Positions 36,101 through 46,100 of a stretch of 64,000 nucleotides of DNA are shown piece after piece (the first letter of the stretch is position 1; the number at the start of each line of letters is the position of its first letter). Source of the DNA: Channallabes apus (taxonomy: Eukaryota > Chordata > Actinopteri > Siluriformes > Clariidae). The position numbers and the translations under genes are program-made. Location: positions 27,010,667-27,074,666 of the forward strand of contig CM060125.1 in assembly GCA_030522415.1 (NCBI GenBank), in the 5' to 3' direction. The notes under the pieces are model-generated. The model saw only the letters and a program-made list of their open reading frames with translations. It searched no databases and was not told the origin of the DNA.

Positions 36101-39100
36101 TCCATGTTTTTGCCATTTGTGGATAATGGCTCTCACTGTGGTTCGCTGGAGTCCCAAAGCTTTAGAAATGGCTTTATAACCTTTACCAGACTGATAGATC
36201 TCAATTACTTTTGTTCTCATTTGTTCCTGAATTTCTTTGGATCTTGGCATGATGTCTAGCTTTTGAGGTGCTTTTGGTCTACTTCTCTGTGTCAGGTAGC
36301 TCCTATTTAAGTGATTTCTTGATTGAAACAGGTGTGGCAGTAATCAGGCCTGGGGGTGACTACAGAAATTGAACTCAGGTGTGATAAACCACAGTTAAGT
36401 TATTTTTTAACAAGGGGGGCAATCACTTTTTCACACAGGGCCATGTAGATTTGGAGTTTTTTTTCTCCCTTAATAATGTAAACCTTCATTTAAAAACTGC
36501 ATCTTGTGTTCAATTATGTTATCTTTGACTAATAGTTAACGGTTTTTGATGAGCAGAAACATTTAAGTGTGACAAACATGCAAAAGAATAAGAAATCAGG
36601 AAGAGGGCAAATAGTTTTTCACACCACTGTATCTCACCCCTTGACAGATACTAATGTGATAATCAATATTGTTCACTTCTGATGTTTTGATGTTATTGAT
36701 GTGTAAAATATAAATTGTCTTGAATTCAACAGCAATGATAAGTAAACATCAGCAAATGCTTTTTTTTCTTCATGCATTTAGTCGTTTCATGTTTGAACCT
36801 TTGATCTATAGAGCACATGATTGCACTTTATTTAATCCTTTTATAGAATGATCACATGACTTTGCGTGTCAGTAATGCCTTCAGATTAACGTAATGTAGA
36901 TGTGCTGTTGCAAAAAAACGCATTGTTGTCTTTCTCACTGTTTAGATTGACTGCATTTGTAAAACCCAGTCGGAAAGTGTATTTAATTATTTTAATTCAG
37001 TTCCATAAACCTGCAGCCACATCTTTGTTAACCAACACTAAAAAATTATGACACTAGATAGGACAAACAATTGTTGAATTCAATTAGTTTTTTCCTGAAG
37101 GCACTTTAAAGAACTTTGTTTTTTCCTGGTCAACAATTCCTACAATTCCTATTTATAAAGCGGTTATCTGGCTACTTGTGGTTATCTAACTACTGTAAAC
37201 CGTCTCTGCTTATGAATGCAAATGAATCCTAATTTTACAGTAGGTTAGAGAGTTGTAATTTTATGCATAAGAAAAACATTTTAACCTGGAGCCCTGGGTT
37301 TGTGAAAGAACTGGTAACACCAGTTACACCAGTTACATATACCATTTTCTTTGAAATCATTAACCTGTCCTGTAGAATGATAGCTGCCTAACAGTTTTAT
37401 AAATTTTGGAATTGTCCGGGAAAAAAAGCAAAACTGAAATTAGAACATTACCTTCCTGCACACCGGAACCCGGGGGGGGGGGGGGGGGGGGGTAATAGTT
37501 TCTTTGTCATTTCTGTTACTTACAGATTCTGTTGAAGGGCATGTTGCGAGGGAGGATCTGCAGTAGGATGGTTGCTGTTTCTCGAGCCAGGGGAATGGCA
37601 GAGGGCATGATGATGACCACCATGAGCAGAGTCAGGCTTGGATCTACATAGCACTGCCAGTTACAGGGAGCATCCTTGGTTTTTGGCCAAACATAGAATA
37701 GAGCTGCAGTCACAACTACCACTACCGATCCCAGGGCATCGTTTAGCATGTGGAGTAGCACTCCTAAAAAGGCAACAGGGGAAAAACATGTATTTAATAT
37801 GGCTTTTTGGAGAAGCAAATGTCCAATTTACAAAACAGTAACACGTAAAATCTGTAAAAAGTAGAAATCTTTAAGAAACAATAATCATATGTGCCATGGA
37901 CCTTGTTGTGTTTATGACATACCTCTAATGTTAAGGTGGTGTCCTTCATCCTCAAATTCATCCACTTCTTCCGACTCTGTCTGGTCTAAGCCTGTGAACA
38001 AAGCACATTAATTTCAGACATTAGTCTAATGACCTTATACGGCATATTAATCAGTTAGACTTTGTTCACCAGTAGTACTGTAAGCACAGGTCTTAACAGA
38101 CAGCCTAGTGTTAATGGTCTTCTACAAAAGACGAAAGCCTATCTGTCATTTCTGTAACAATGAAGTCTGGTTAAGATTGTGTGCCTATGACGTGACCTCT
38201 AATTGCTGAGGTGAACTGATCAGTTGCCTCCATGTATTCAAAAAAAAAAAAAGGTTTAAATTAGCCAAAGTTCTTTGGCTAAATTTCTTTGGAGAAATTA
38301 AAAATGTGAATATTTAGCATTAAATTACTTAAAATTAGTATTTATGCCTGGTTATATAATGCTACTTACTGGTTCTTTGTCCAGTTCCATGGCTTACTTT
38401 ATTGTAGAATTATTTAAAACATTAATATTGTTTGTTTGTCTGGATATTGTTAAAGACAGAAACCTGTCTCTGGCCTATAATCTCTCAAGCAACCAGAATC
38501 ATAAAAAAATAATGTATACTGCATATAAGTGGTTTGACATGTTTTAAAGTGAGAAAATTTCACAATATTTTTTATAAACAAAGTAAAAATTAAAGCACAA
38601 GTAATCTTTTTGCCAATGAATGCGAAATACACCTTGCATTCATGAGTTTGAATGTTTAGAGGCGTTATTTTAATTCATTATTTCATAGATTTTTCTTTTT
38701 TATTTTGCAAGTTATTAATACAGTTCATCACGATCCATTTATGTAGAAAAAAAGGATGCATGATTCACTTAATGTGGTACTGGTTTCAGTGGTTACTGTT
38801 CAATGTAATGTGTTTAAACCTCTTTTTTTTGTTTGGGGCTTTTTTCCCCAAGTGAAATAGATTTGAACTTCATTCAAGCACAAATCTTAAACTGCGCAAA
38901 TTCAACGAATGTCCTTCAGTATTATTTATGAAAATAATGTATTTTACAAACGCTGTACAGTAGTTAGATGTAACCCCGTAAACCACCACAGCTCGTGCTG
39001 TCTCCACCTGCTTCGGTGTCCGTCTCGCTCTTGCGCGCGCTGTCGCGGCGCGTCGCGCGCGCGCTCGTCTTGCGCAGACATCTCCAGTCCTGAAAGACCA

Positions 39101-39491
39101 GCAGTCCTGTGACGTTGATGCCGAGCCCGATGCTGCCGACGATGAGCACGACGTTGGGTCTGTCGATGCCCTCGGGCTCCGCGAGCCGCTCGAGCGCTTG
39201 GGCGGACACGGAGAAGCGAACTGCGGCCAGGAACACGGCGTTCGCGAGCGCGCCCAGAACCTCCACGCGCACCAGCCCGTACGTGCAGCGCGGGGAGGAG
39301 GCGCGGCGGCGAACGCGCGCCGCCACGAGACCGACCGAGAGCGAGATGATGTCCGACAGCATGTTGAACGCGTCCGACACCAGCGCGATAGAGTTCCCGA
39401 CATAACCGGCCACGATCTCGGCCACGAAGAACAGACTGGTCAGGGACAGCATGAAAATCAGGCGGCAACTTTTCCCACTATAGCGAGCCAT
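33143..39491 (-). CDS. slc30a10: Manganese/zinc efflux transporter ZnT10, 5' cassette A
   Basis: Four exons on the minus strand: 39491 to 38984 or 38975 (two possible in-phase donors), 37991-37923, 37763-37524 and 33576-33143. All joins are phase 1, giving 416-419 residues. It is a cation-diffusion-facilitator protein that exports Mn at the cell surface in vertebrates. Exon 1 encodes TM1-TM4 (about 11-29, 34-57, 77-96, 114-134). It has Asn43 and Asp47 (SDAFNMLSD), and Asn rather than His at this TM2 site is the ZnT10 hallmark linked to Mn selectivity. Exon 2 encodes a short acidic loop (EESEEVDEFEDE type). Exon 3 has TM5 and TM6, with the H-x3-D metal pair in LLHMLND. Exon 4 gives the cytosolic ferredoxin-like C-terminal domain (DAHLWELTKGRYVSTLHV) and a Cys-rich tail. 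It is convergent with the S100PBP-family gene. A second 5' half lies at 48560-50254. Confidence 0.92.
33960..34036. other. Intron 3 sequence leading to the piggyBac MITE
   Basis: Nothing recognised apart from the TTAA target at 34033-34036. Confidence 0.3.
34037..34252. mobile_element. piggyBac-type MITE with TTAA target sites
   Basis: TTAA flanks both sides (34033-34036 and 34253-34256). The ends are inverted: CACTAGAAGCGCCGAGC on the left and GGCACTTCTAGTG on the right. A subterminal GGTCATTTTGACCGC is mirrored by GCGGTCAAAACGACCG. At 216 bp it has no coding capacity. TTAA duplication is diagnostic for piggyBac-class elements. Confidence 0.85.
34600..34896 (-). pseudogene. Tc1-like transposase fragment
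   Basis: About 98 open codons on the minus strand include KKAAWSDESHFLLHYVDGRMRV, the segment around the first catalytic Asp of a Tc1 transposase, and end soon after LWAMFCRETFGNG. It differs clearly from the intact Tc1 protein beside it, so it belongs to another family. N- and C-terminal parts are lost or frameshifted. Confidence 0.7.
35099..36629 (-). mobile_element. Tc1 transposon with intact ORF, left end truncated
   Basis: The right end (36629, next to TA) reads ...GTTTTTCACACCACTG, with inner repeat TTTTTCACACAGGGCCATGTAG at 36428-36449. On the left, the inner repeat CTACATGGCCCTGTGTGAAAAA is present (about 35191-35212). The outer repeat starts only at TGATTTCTTATTC (about 35099-35113), so the outermost ~35 bp are gone and unrelated sequence abuts. 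About 60-70 bp between the left repeats are also deleted. Confidence 0.85.
35228..36250 (-). CDS. Tc1-family transposase, full length
   Basis: 340 codons without interruption, the usual length for the Tc1 family. The N-terminal paired-like DNA-binding region carries two helix-turn-helix units (KAISKALGLQRTTVRAIIHK, then the HDSTIRKRLGKNG part) separated by a GRP(T) hook. The catalytic DD34E triad is complete: Asp153 in WTDETK, Asp244 in QQDNDPKHT and Glu279 in DLNPIEMLW. A Gly-rich box KYGGGSVMVWGCF is present. It inserted in slc30a10 intron 3, in the same orientation as the host gene. The ORF looks functional, but the surrounding element has lost its left outer terminal repeat. Confidence 0.93.
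   Translation of the reverse strand: MPRSKEIQEQMRTKVIEIYQSGKGYKAISKALGLQRTTVRAIIHKWQKHGTVVNLPRSGRPTKITPRAQRRLIREATKDPRTTSKELQASLASIKVSVHDSTIRKRLGKNGLHGRFPRRKPLLSKKNIKARLNFTKKHLNDCQDFWENTLWTDETKVELFGRCVSRYIWRKSNTAFQKKNIIPTVKYGGGSVMVWGCFAASGPGRLAVIDGTMNSTVYQKILKENVRPSVRQLKLKRSWVLQQDNDPKHTSKSTSEWLKKNKMKTLEWPSQSPDLNPIEMLWHDLKKAVHARKPSNKAELQQFCKDEWAKIPPERCKRLIASYRKRLIAVIAAKGGPTSY
36650..37133. other. slc30a10 intron 3 sequence
   Basis: AT-rich. No repeat or gene recognised. Confidence 0.35.
37134..37461. repeat. Member 1 of a ~328-bp inverted repeat pair
   Basis: Reverse complement of 40218-40543 with high identity along its length. Matching landmarks are CTATTTATAAAGCGGTTATCTGGCTA, CCGTCTCTGCTTATGAATG, TACATATACCATTTTCTTTG and CCTTCCTGCAC. 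It lies 62 bp intronward of exon 3 of slc30a10. Confidence 0.85.
37472..37492 (+). repeat. Homopolymer of 21 G
   Basis: Uninterrupted G run on the plus strand. In slc30a10 pre-mRNA it is a C run starting about 30 nt past the exon 3 donor. Confidence 0.9.
38100..38960 (-). other. slc30a10 intron 1 (cassette A)
   Basis: AT-rich. No element seen. The part near 38030-38110 is homologous to the matching intron of cassette B at about 48640-48720. Confidence 0.5.
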
Positions 39492-39545
39492 TTGTCCTGG
39501 GGACAGTGTCCTTCACTCTCTGCTGATTATTAGAAAGACAGCAGA
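39492..39545 (-). promoter_or_regulatory. slc30a10 5'UTR/proximal promoter, cassette A
   Basis: About 53 nt upstream of the ATG are almost identical to the same region of cassette B (one change, at TGATTATTAG versus TGATTACTAG). Sequence beyond about 39546 diverges completely. This marks the duplication edge or the limit of later homogenisation. Confidence 0.6.
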
Positions 39546-39895
39546 TTATTCAGGGTAAAATAAACACCAGTAATTGTTTCCACTCGAGATCCCCCTTGAC
39601 TCAAACCACTCAGTGACTCTAATGAACCCTGAGCTGCTTCGAGCGGGATGATGTCTCTTAACTAATAAACCAGGCAACACACACACTCACTGTACTGTAC
39701 AGTATATTATATGAACGATAACGAATAGTGAACTTTGAGACGCGTTCTTTGAAACTTTTATATGAAAACATACACACATGCACACACACACACACAACGT
39801 TACATAACAGGATTCAGGGAATTAACACGACCATGGATCTCTCTGTTGTCTTTTTTACCGATTTAAGGATTACTTAGAGATGAGTAATACATTTC

Positions 39896-39896
<1 letters not shown>

Positions 39897-39930
<34 letters not shown>
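39897..39930. repeat. (ATT)n microsatellite
   Basis: Trinucleotide run, seen directly. Confidence 0.9.
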
Positions 39931-40146
39931 GTTGTTGTTGTTGTTCGATGAAGTCATACAGGTGAAATTATAATCCAAATATGCCATTAATTCAGAATTG
40001 AGGGATATATTAGCACCACTCACTCCACAATTTACCTCTAAATAATAAACATCTGATTGAATTTAGTCAAATAAGGCATTTTTATGACTAATACAAAAGC
40101 GTAGGTTACAAATAGGCCACTTTCTTGATTCTCTTGTACCACTAAT

Positions 40147-40830
40147 TCCATAGTTTTATCAATTATGGCAAGTCGTCCAGGTCCTGAAGTTACAAAGCAG
40201 CCCCTGACCTGCAGGATGTGCAGGAAGGTAATGTTCTAATTTCAGTTTTGCTTTTTTTCCCGGACAATCCCAAAATTTATAAAACTGTTAGGCAGCTATC
40301 ATTCTACAGGACAGGTTAATGATTTCAAAGAAAATGGTATATGTAACTGGTGTTACCAGTTCTTTCACAAATCCAGGGCTTCCACTGTCAGGTTAAAATG
40401 TTTTTCTTATGCATAAAATTACAACTGTCTAACCTACTGTAAAATTAGGATTCATTTACATTCATAAGCAGAGACGGTTTACAGTAGTTAGATAACCACT
40501 AGTAGCCAGATAACCGCTTTATAAATAGGAATTGTAGGAATTGACCATCACACTGCCACCACTAGTTTTGACTCTTGCTGTGATGTTCTTTTTCTGAAAT
40601 GCAGTGTTAGTTTTATGTTAGATGTAACAGATCTTCCAAATAGTTAAACTTTTCTTTCATCAGTTTTGCCCAACATTCTTGGCAATAATCAAGATGTTTT
40701 TTGACAAATGTGATATGAGCCTTTTTGGTCAGCCGCGGCGTTTGTCTTGGAACTCTCCCATGGATGCCATTTTTGCTCAGACTCTATTGTTGAATCATAA
40801 ACACTGAGGCACGTGAGGCCTGTATAATAT
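40147..40830 (-). pseudogene. Degenerate Tc1 copy split by an insertion
   Basis: Two blocks, 40147-40215 and 40546-40830, align to the intact Tc1 coding region at about 35625-35970 (shared CCAGGTCCTGAAG, GATGTTCTTTTTCTGAAATGC, CTTGGCAATAATCAAGATGTTTTTT). The 40218-40543 repeat interrupts it between two GACC words. Stops are frequent, so no function. Confidence 0.75.
40218..40543. repeat. Member 2 of the inverted repeat pair, inside a Tc1 relic
   Basis: Reverse complement of 37134-37461. Its placement inside an older Tc1 copy shows that it moved or was duplicated after that Tc1 arrived. No terminal inverted repeats or coding capacity are seen. Confidence 0.8.
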
Positions 40831-40914
40831 GGTACAATAAACATAACATGTCGATTAGCAACAATAATGCGGTGTGTTAACCAGAATGACCGAAAGCAAA
40901 CTACGAAGACATGC

Positions 40915-41075
40915 ATAGGCTAACTGGCATTACCAAATTGCCCATAGTGTATAAATGAGCATGAGTGTGTGTGGCCTGCGATGGATTGGCCCCCTTTCCA
41001 GGGTGTACCCGGCATCATGCCCTAAGGCCCTGTTTACAGGATAAAGTAGTATAGACGATGAGTAGGAGTGAGTGA
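40915..41075 (+). mobile_element. Partial Mermaid-like SINE (3' half)
   Basis: Contains CTGCGATGGATTGG, CCAGGGTGTACCC and a tail like AGGATAAAGTAGTATAGACGATGAGT. The tRNA-like head is missing. Confidence 0.65.
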
Positions 41076-41079
41076 GTTG

Positions 41080-42430
41080 CTATGACCGATTTTGACTTTG
41101 GACAGCAGCTATAGTCCTGCTTCACCGCGTATTTGAGTCCACATTAAGTTCAAACGAGGAGGTAAATTTATGTTTATTATCTCCCCAAATTAGCCGTGCC
41201 CAGTATTTTTTTTTTTTTTTTCAGACTGGTTATTAAAAATGTTTCATTAGGTCAGATTGCTAAAATTGACTAATGTTAGCAAAAAACTGTTAGCAAAGAG
41301 CTTGCTTAGCCTGTTAAACAGCAACATTGAAGTGTTTTTCACCTTCGAAAATTTATTTAAGGTCATCTTATTGTTTACTTATTTAGCTTTATTTAAAAAC
41401 TTCTTACAGGTATAGGCTGGACTATTAACAGCACACCAGTAATCCAGCTTCTTTTTTAAATGTTCAGTTTTTAAAATAAGGTATGTGCCACAATCAGGAA
41501 GGAATGAAACTATTTTTAAAAAGGATCTCAGGAATTGCCAACGTGTCTAGTTCAGTTTTAATTGACACTGTGTATGGTGTATTCCATTTGAGTAATGTTT
41601 GTCTTTCTTATTTAGTTACTTTGGAATGGACGGTGGGGGGACGGGGACGCTAATCAGTTTTTCATTACTGTTGGTGCTGTTTTTATTCAGCATCTGAGGT
41701 TATGTTCATGAGTTCAGTAAAGCCTGTTATTAATGATATTATGGGAGAAAGTTTAAATAATGGTAATAATGGAAATATGGTAAAGCAGTACTTATCAATT
41801 ATGTAATACAAATGTTCAAAAGGATTATTTGTCCTACAAAGTCAGCTGGAGAAATGATTGAGGAATGTTTTGTTCATTTAATGTTTTTTTTTATTATTAT
41901 TTTATTATTATTATATTTTTTTCCATTTGTCATATTCTGCAAACCAATATCTGGTAAATAAATTATAGTAGATATACTTTGAGACAGCAGTAAAATGCTG
42001 ACGTCGTAGTTTATTGTTATTTTACAGTGAGTGTTATGGCATGAACGTGTATGACAATGGAACTGGGTCACTGATCGTTATTTGTTTTTGTTTTTTTGAT
42101 TGCTGATTGAAGTTGCAGGGTGAATTCTTAAGTCTATAGAAAGCTGAAATGTTATGAATCAGATTTAGTCAAATGCTGCAAAACGGATAGTATAGCGCTT
42201 CACAGTACAGATCTATAATGGCACAAAACATAAACAGTTCCATTAAAGCAACCAACAGCAAGATTCCCAGTGTTGAATTACTGTATGTCCCAGAGAGTTA
42301 AATTAACACCATATCGTGTTTATATTGACCTAGTTGGACTCAAATGAACTCTTTAACATGAAAGTGTTTAATCAAAACTAGAGATTTTACTGTGCAAGAG
42401 ATGTTTTAAAGCAAAGAAATTGAATGTTCT
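41080..42430. other. Stretch between the two slc30a10 cassettes, nothing named
   Basis: AT-rich with short homopolymers. I looked on the minus strand for a second slc30a10 exon 3 or 4 (H-x3-D motif, DAHLWEL motif) and saw none. Confidence 0.4.
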
Positions 42431-42434
42431 TAAA

Positions 42435-42730
42435 AAGCAGAGGTAGTCACCTGACCTTAACCCAGTTGAGCTTCTTTTCTTTTCAACTAAAGGCAGCTGC
42501 AGTGACGGCCTGACAAAGCAGCTCAAGGAAGAAACTCAGTATTTGCAGACATCCATGGGTTCAGATTTGGATCACTGTCTGCAAAAGTTTGCATTCTAAT
42601 ATTTATCATTGTGTTAGTTTGTTAAAACATAAAGTCTCAACTTGAATCACATCTTGAGTGCAATAAAGTTGAATTTCAATTTATTTAAAATAATTTCGCC
42701 CTTGTCCAAATTATTATGAACTTGACTGCA
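42435..42730 (+). mobile_element. Tc1/mariner-like relic, 3' end
   Basis: CACCTGACCTTAACCCAGTTGAGCTTC translates to a degenerate PDLNPVEL motif of a DDE transposase, followed by about 35 plausible codons. The repeat-like end reads CCAAATTATTATGAACTTGACTG. Confidence 0.55.
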
Positions 42731-42777
42731 TATGTTATGAAGACTGAATGCAAATTTAATGGATTATATTTTATTAT

Positions 42778-43056
42778 GATTTCTCACAGCCACTCATTTT
42801 TCGATAAAGCCTAGTCCTGGGAGGTCTGGAGCCTATCGCAGTGGACTTGAGTCATTAGGCAGGGTCCAGCCTGAATAGTCTATCGCAGTGCACAAACACA
42901 CACATATCCACACTAGGTGCAAATTGGAAATGCCAGTTAGTCTAATCTGCATGTCTTTGGACTGTGGAAGGAAACCAAATCACACAGACCTGAAGCAGGA
43001 ATCGAACCCTCAACCCTCGAGGTTCGAGGCCACCATGCTAACCTCTACGCCCAGAA
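42778..43056 (-). mobile_element. Mermaid-like SINE, diverged
   Basis: Contains GCATGTCTTTGGACTGTGG and GGAATCGAACCCTCAACCCTCGAGG at the head, and GGAGCCTATCGCAGTGGACTTGAG toward the tail. About 30 bp are deleted relative to the copy at 21814. Confidence 0.65.
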
Positions 43057-43165
43057 ATGTGATATACACTGTGATTTCCTGGCCTGTATTTACAGTGCAT
43101 CTGTTTTTGTTTTGGATCGGTTTTAGTTTTACATATCAGCATAATTTGTAGTAGTTTGTTCTTCT

Positions 43166-46100
43166 TCTTCAACAATATTTTTATTGATTTTAACAGGGAT
43201 AAAACAGGGTAAACATGTAATATTTTAATACAGGTTTTATAATCCCCTTATAAACCCTATAGCACCCACCCCGTCCCTCCCCGACTCCAAGCCAGTTTTA
43301 CAAGGATATGAAAGGCTAAACGCCAGGCATTGAGAGAAACCAAAAAAGAATAAAGAATATGGAGCTGGAAGTTTTTTGGTTCTACGTGCAAAAAATAAAT
43401 AAATAAAGAGGAATAAAAAGGGGAAAGAAAACAAACAAACAAGTAATTAAATAAGACAGGAATCAAACTATAAATGTATATGAAAAAAGTGAAGGAAGGG
43501 CCCCCACACCTGTTGAAATTTAAAGTCTGAGTAATGAATTGAGTAGTGAATCTTCTCCAGGGACAGACAGGACATGATATCTCTGAGCCACTGGGCGTGA
43601 GTGGGTGACGTGGCATCCTTCCACTTGAATAAAAGAGAACGCCTGGCCAGGAGTGTCGCAAAAGATAACAATCTCTTTTTGGCTGGACTTAGACTCTTAC
43701 CCTCTTCTCCAGTGACACCAAAAAGAGCAATCAGAGGGTCTGGTTCAAGATTGCAATTCAATATGAAGGACAGGGTCTTAAAAACATCCCTCCAGAATTT
43801 TTCCAAATTCGGGCATGTCCAGTACATATGAATAAGAGACACCTCTCCACTTTTACATTTATTACAGCAAGGATCAATGTCTGGGTAGAAACGGGAGAGT
43901 TTAAGTTTGGAGAAATGAGCCCTGTGTACGACCTTAAACTGTAATAAAGAGTGGCGGGCACATAAGGAGGTTGAGTTGATAAGTTTAAGAATTGAATTCC
44001 AAGTATCATCTGATAGTGACAAATTTAAATCCTTCTCCCAAGCAGTTTTAATTTTACACAGAGGGGTGTGACTCGAAGCCATCAATCCACCATAAATAGT
44101 GGATATTAGGCCTTTACGCAGCGGGGACAAACAGAGGAGATTATCTAGAATGTTTGCAGCAGGAGCCTCAGGGAAATTTGGTATTACAGAGCGAATGAAG
44201 TGTCTTACTTGCAGATATCTGAAAAAATGAGAATTGGGTAAGTTAAACCTCTCGGAAAGCTGTTCAAATGATGCAAACTTATGGTCAACGAACAGGTCCT
44301 TGCAAAGCTTGATGCCCTTATTGTACCATTCCTGAAACACTGAGTCATGTAAAGAAGGCTGGAAGAGATGGTTAGAGACGATAGGACTGGACAGAGAAAA
44401 GCCCAGAAGACCGCAGTGCTTTCTGAACTGAGCCCATACTCTCAAGGTATGCACCACTACTGAGTTATTGATTAATTTAATTGAGGGGATGGGGAGAGCA
44501 GATCCAAGGAGTGCAGAGACAGAGAGATTTTTGATAGACTTTATCTCCATTTCCACCCAGGCAGGCCGATTAGGTTGGTTATGAAAATATGACCAAAAAA
44601 TGACAGAACGAATGTTTGCTGCCCAGTAGTAGAAACGAAAATTAGGTAGAGCCATGCCACCGTCTCTTTTAGATCTTTGAAGTAGGGACTTATTCAATCG
44701 TGGATGTTTACCTTTCCAAAGGTAAGAAGATATAATTGAGTCTAAAACGCCAAAGTAAGATTTGGGAATAAAAACAGGTACAGACTGAAAGAGATATAAA
44801 AATTTAGGGAGAATACTCATTTTAATGGCATTAATGCGGCCCACCAGGGACATGGACAGTGGTGACCATCGTCCCAAGTCCTTTCTTGTTTGGTTCAACA
44901 ACCTAAAAAAATTTTCTTTAAAGAGGTGTTTATGTTTCCTTGTGATTGTAATACCAAGATAGGTAAACTGATTTTTCACTATGTTGAATGGAAAATTGTG
45001 CATACCAGTTATTACTGCTGTATTATCTAGCAGAAAAAGTTCACTTTTGTGCAAATTTAATTTATATCCTGAAAAATAGCTAAATTCCCTGAGCAATGAC
45101 AGCACATGTGGCAGAGAGGAGACTGGATTCGATAAAAAAAGTAGAAGATCATCTGCATAAAGGGAAACTTTATGTTCTTCTCCCTGCCTCCAAATCCCAG
45201 ATATATTTCTACAGCTTCGGAATGCAATTGCTAGTGGCTCAATGGCGAGGTTAAAGAGCAATGGGCTAAGGGGACATCCCTGACGAGTTCCCCGCTGAAG
45301 ACTGAATGGTTGAGACTGTTGAGCATTTGTCAGAACTGAGGCAGTAGGGCTTGAATATAATAATTTAACCCAAGTGATAAAACTTGGACCAAAATTGAAT
45401 TTTTCTAAAGCCCTGAATAAATACTCCCATTCCACACGATCAAAAGCCTTTTCAGCATCCAAAGAAAGGACACACTCAGGGGTCTCCTCTGATGGTGTGT
45501 ACAAGATATCCATAAGGCGTCGAATGTTAAAGTAAGAATAACGATTTTTAACAAAACCGGTCTGGTCCTCAGATATAATTGAGGGAAGAACATTCTCTAA
45601 TCTACGAGCCAAGACTTTAGCAAGGATTTTAACATCCACATTAAGAAGAGAGATTGGTCTATATGAGGAGCACTCTGTTGGGTCCTTATCCTTCTTTGCT
45701 ATGAGGGTGATGCGAGCCTCATTAAATGACGCAGGCATCTTACCTTGCTTGAAAGATTCAGATAGAACCAAAGCTAGTTGTGGTGCAAGGTATGAGGAGA
45801 ATGATTTAAAAAACTCTGCAGGGAACCCGTCAGGACCCGGGGACTTACCAGATTGCAATGAGGAGATAGCTGAACTGATTTCCTCTTGTGATATGGGCTC
45901 TTCTAATCTTAATCTAGAATCAGAGGACAGTGTTGGGATATTTAGTTGAGTCAAGAAATTTTCAACTGAACTATGGTCCTTTGGGAACTCAGAAGTATAT
46001 AATCGAGAATAAAAATTCCTGAATGCATCATTAATTTTAGAATGGTCCGTAGTGATGGTACCATCCTCCATCCGAATTTTCGTAATTTGTTGTTGTGCTC

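Noticed and set aside
38870..39533. Several 98-177 codon ORFs on both strands over slc30a10 exon 1 (and the same at 49749-50296)
   Set aside because: They arise because the exon is very GC-rich and stop-poor in all frames. Only the ZnT10 frame matches a protein family.
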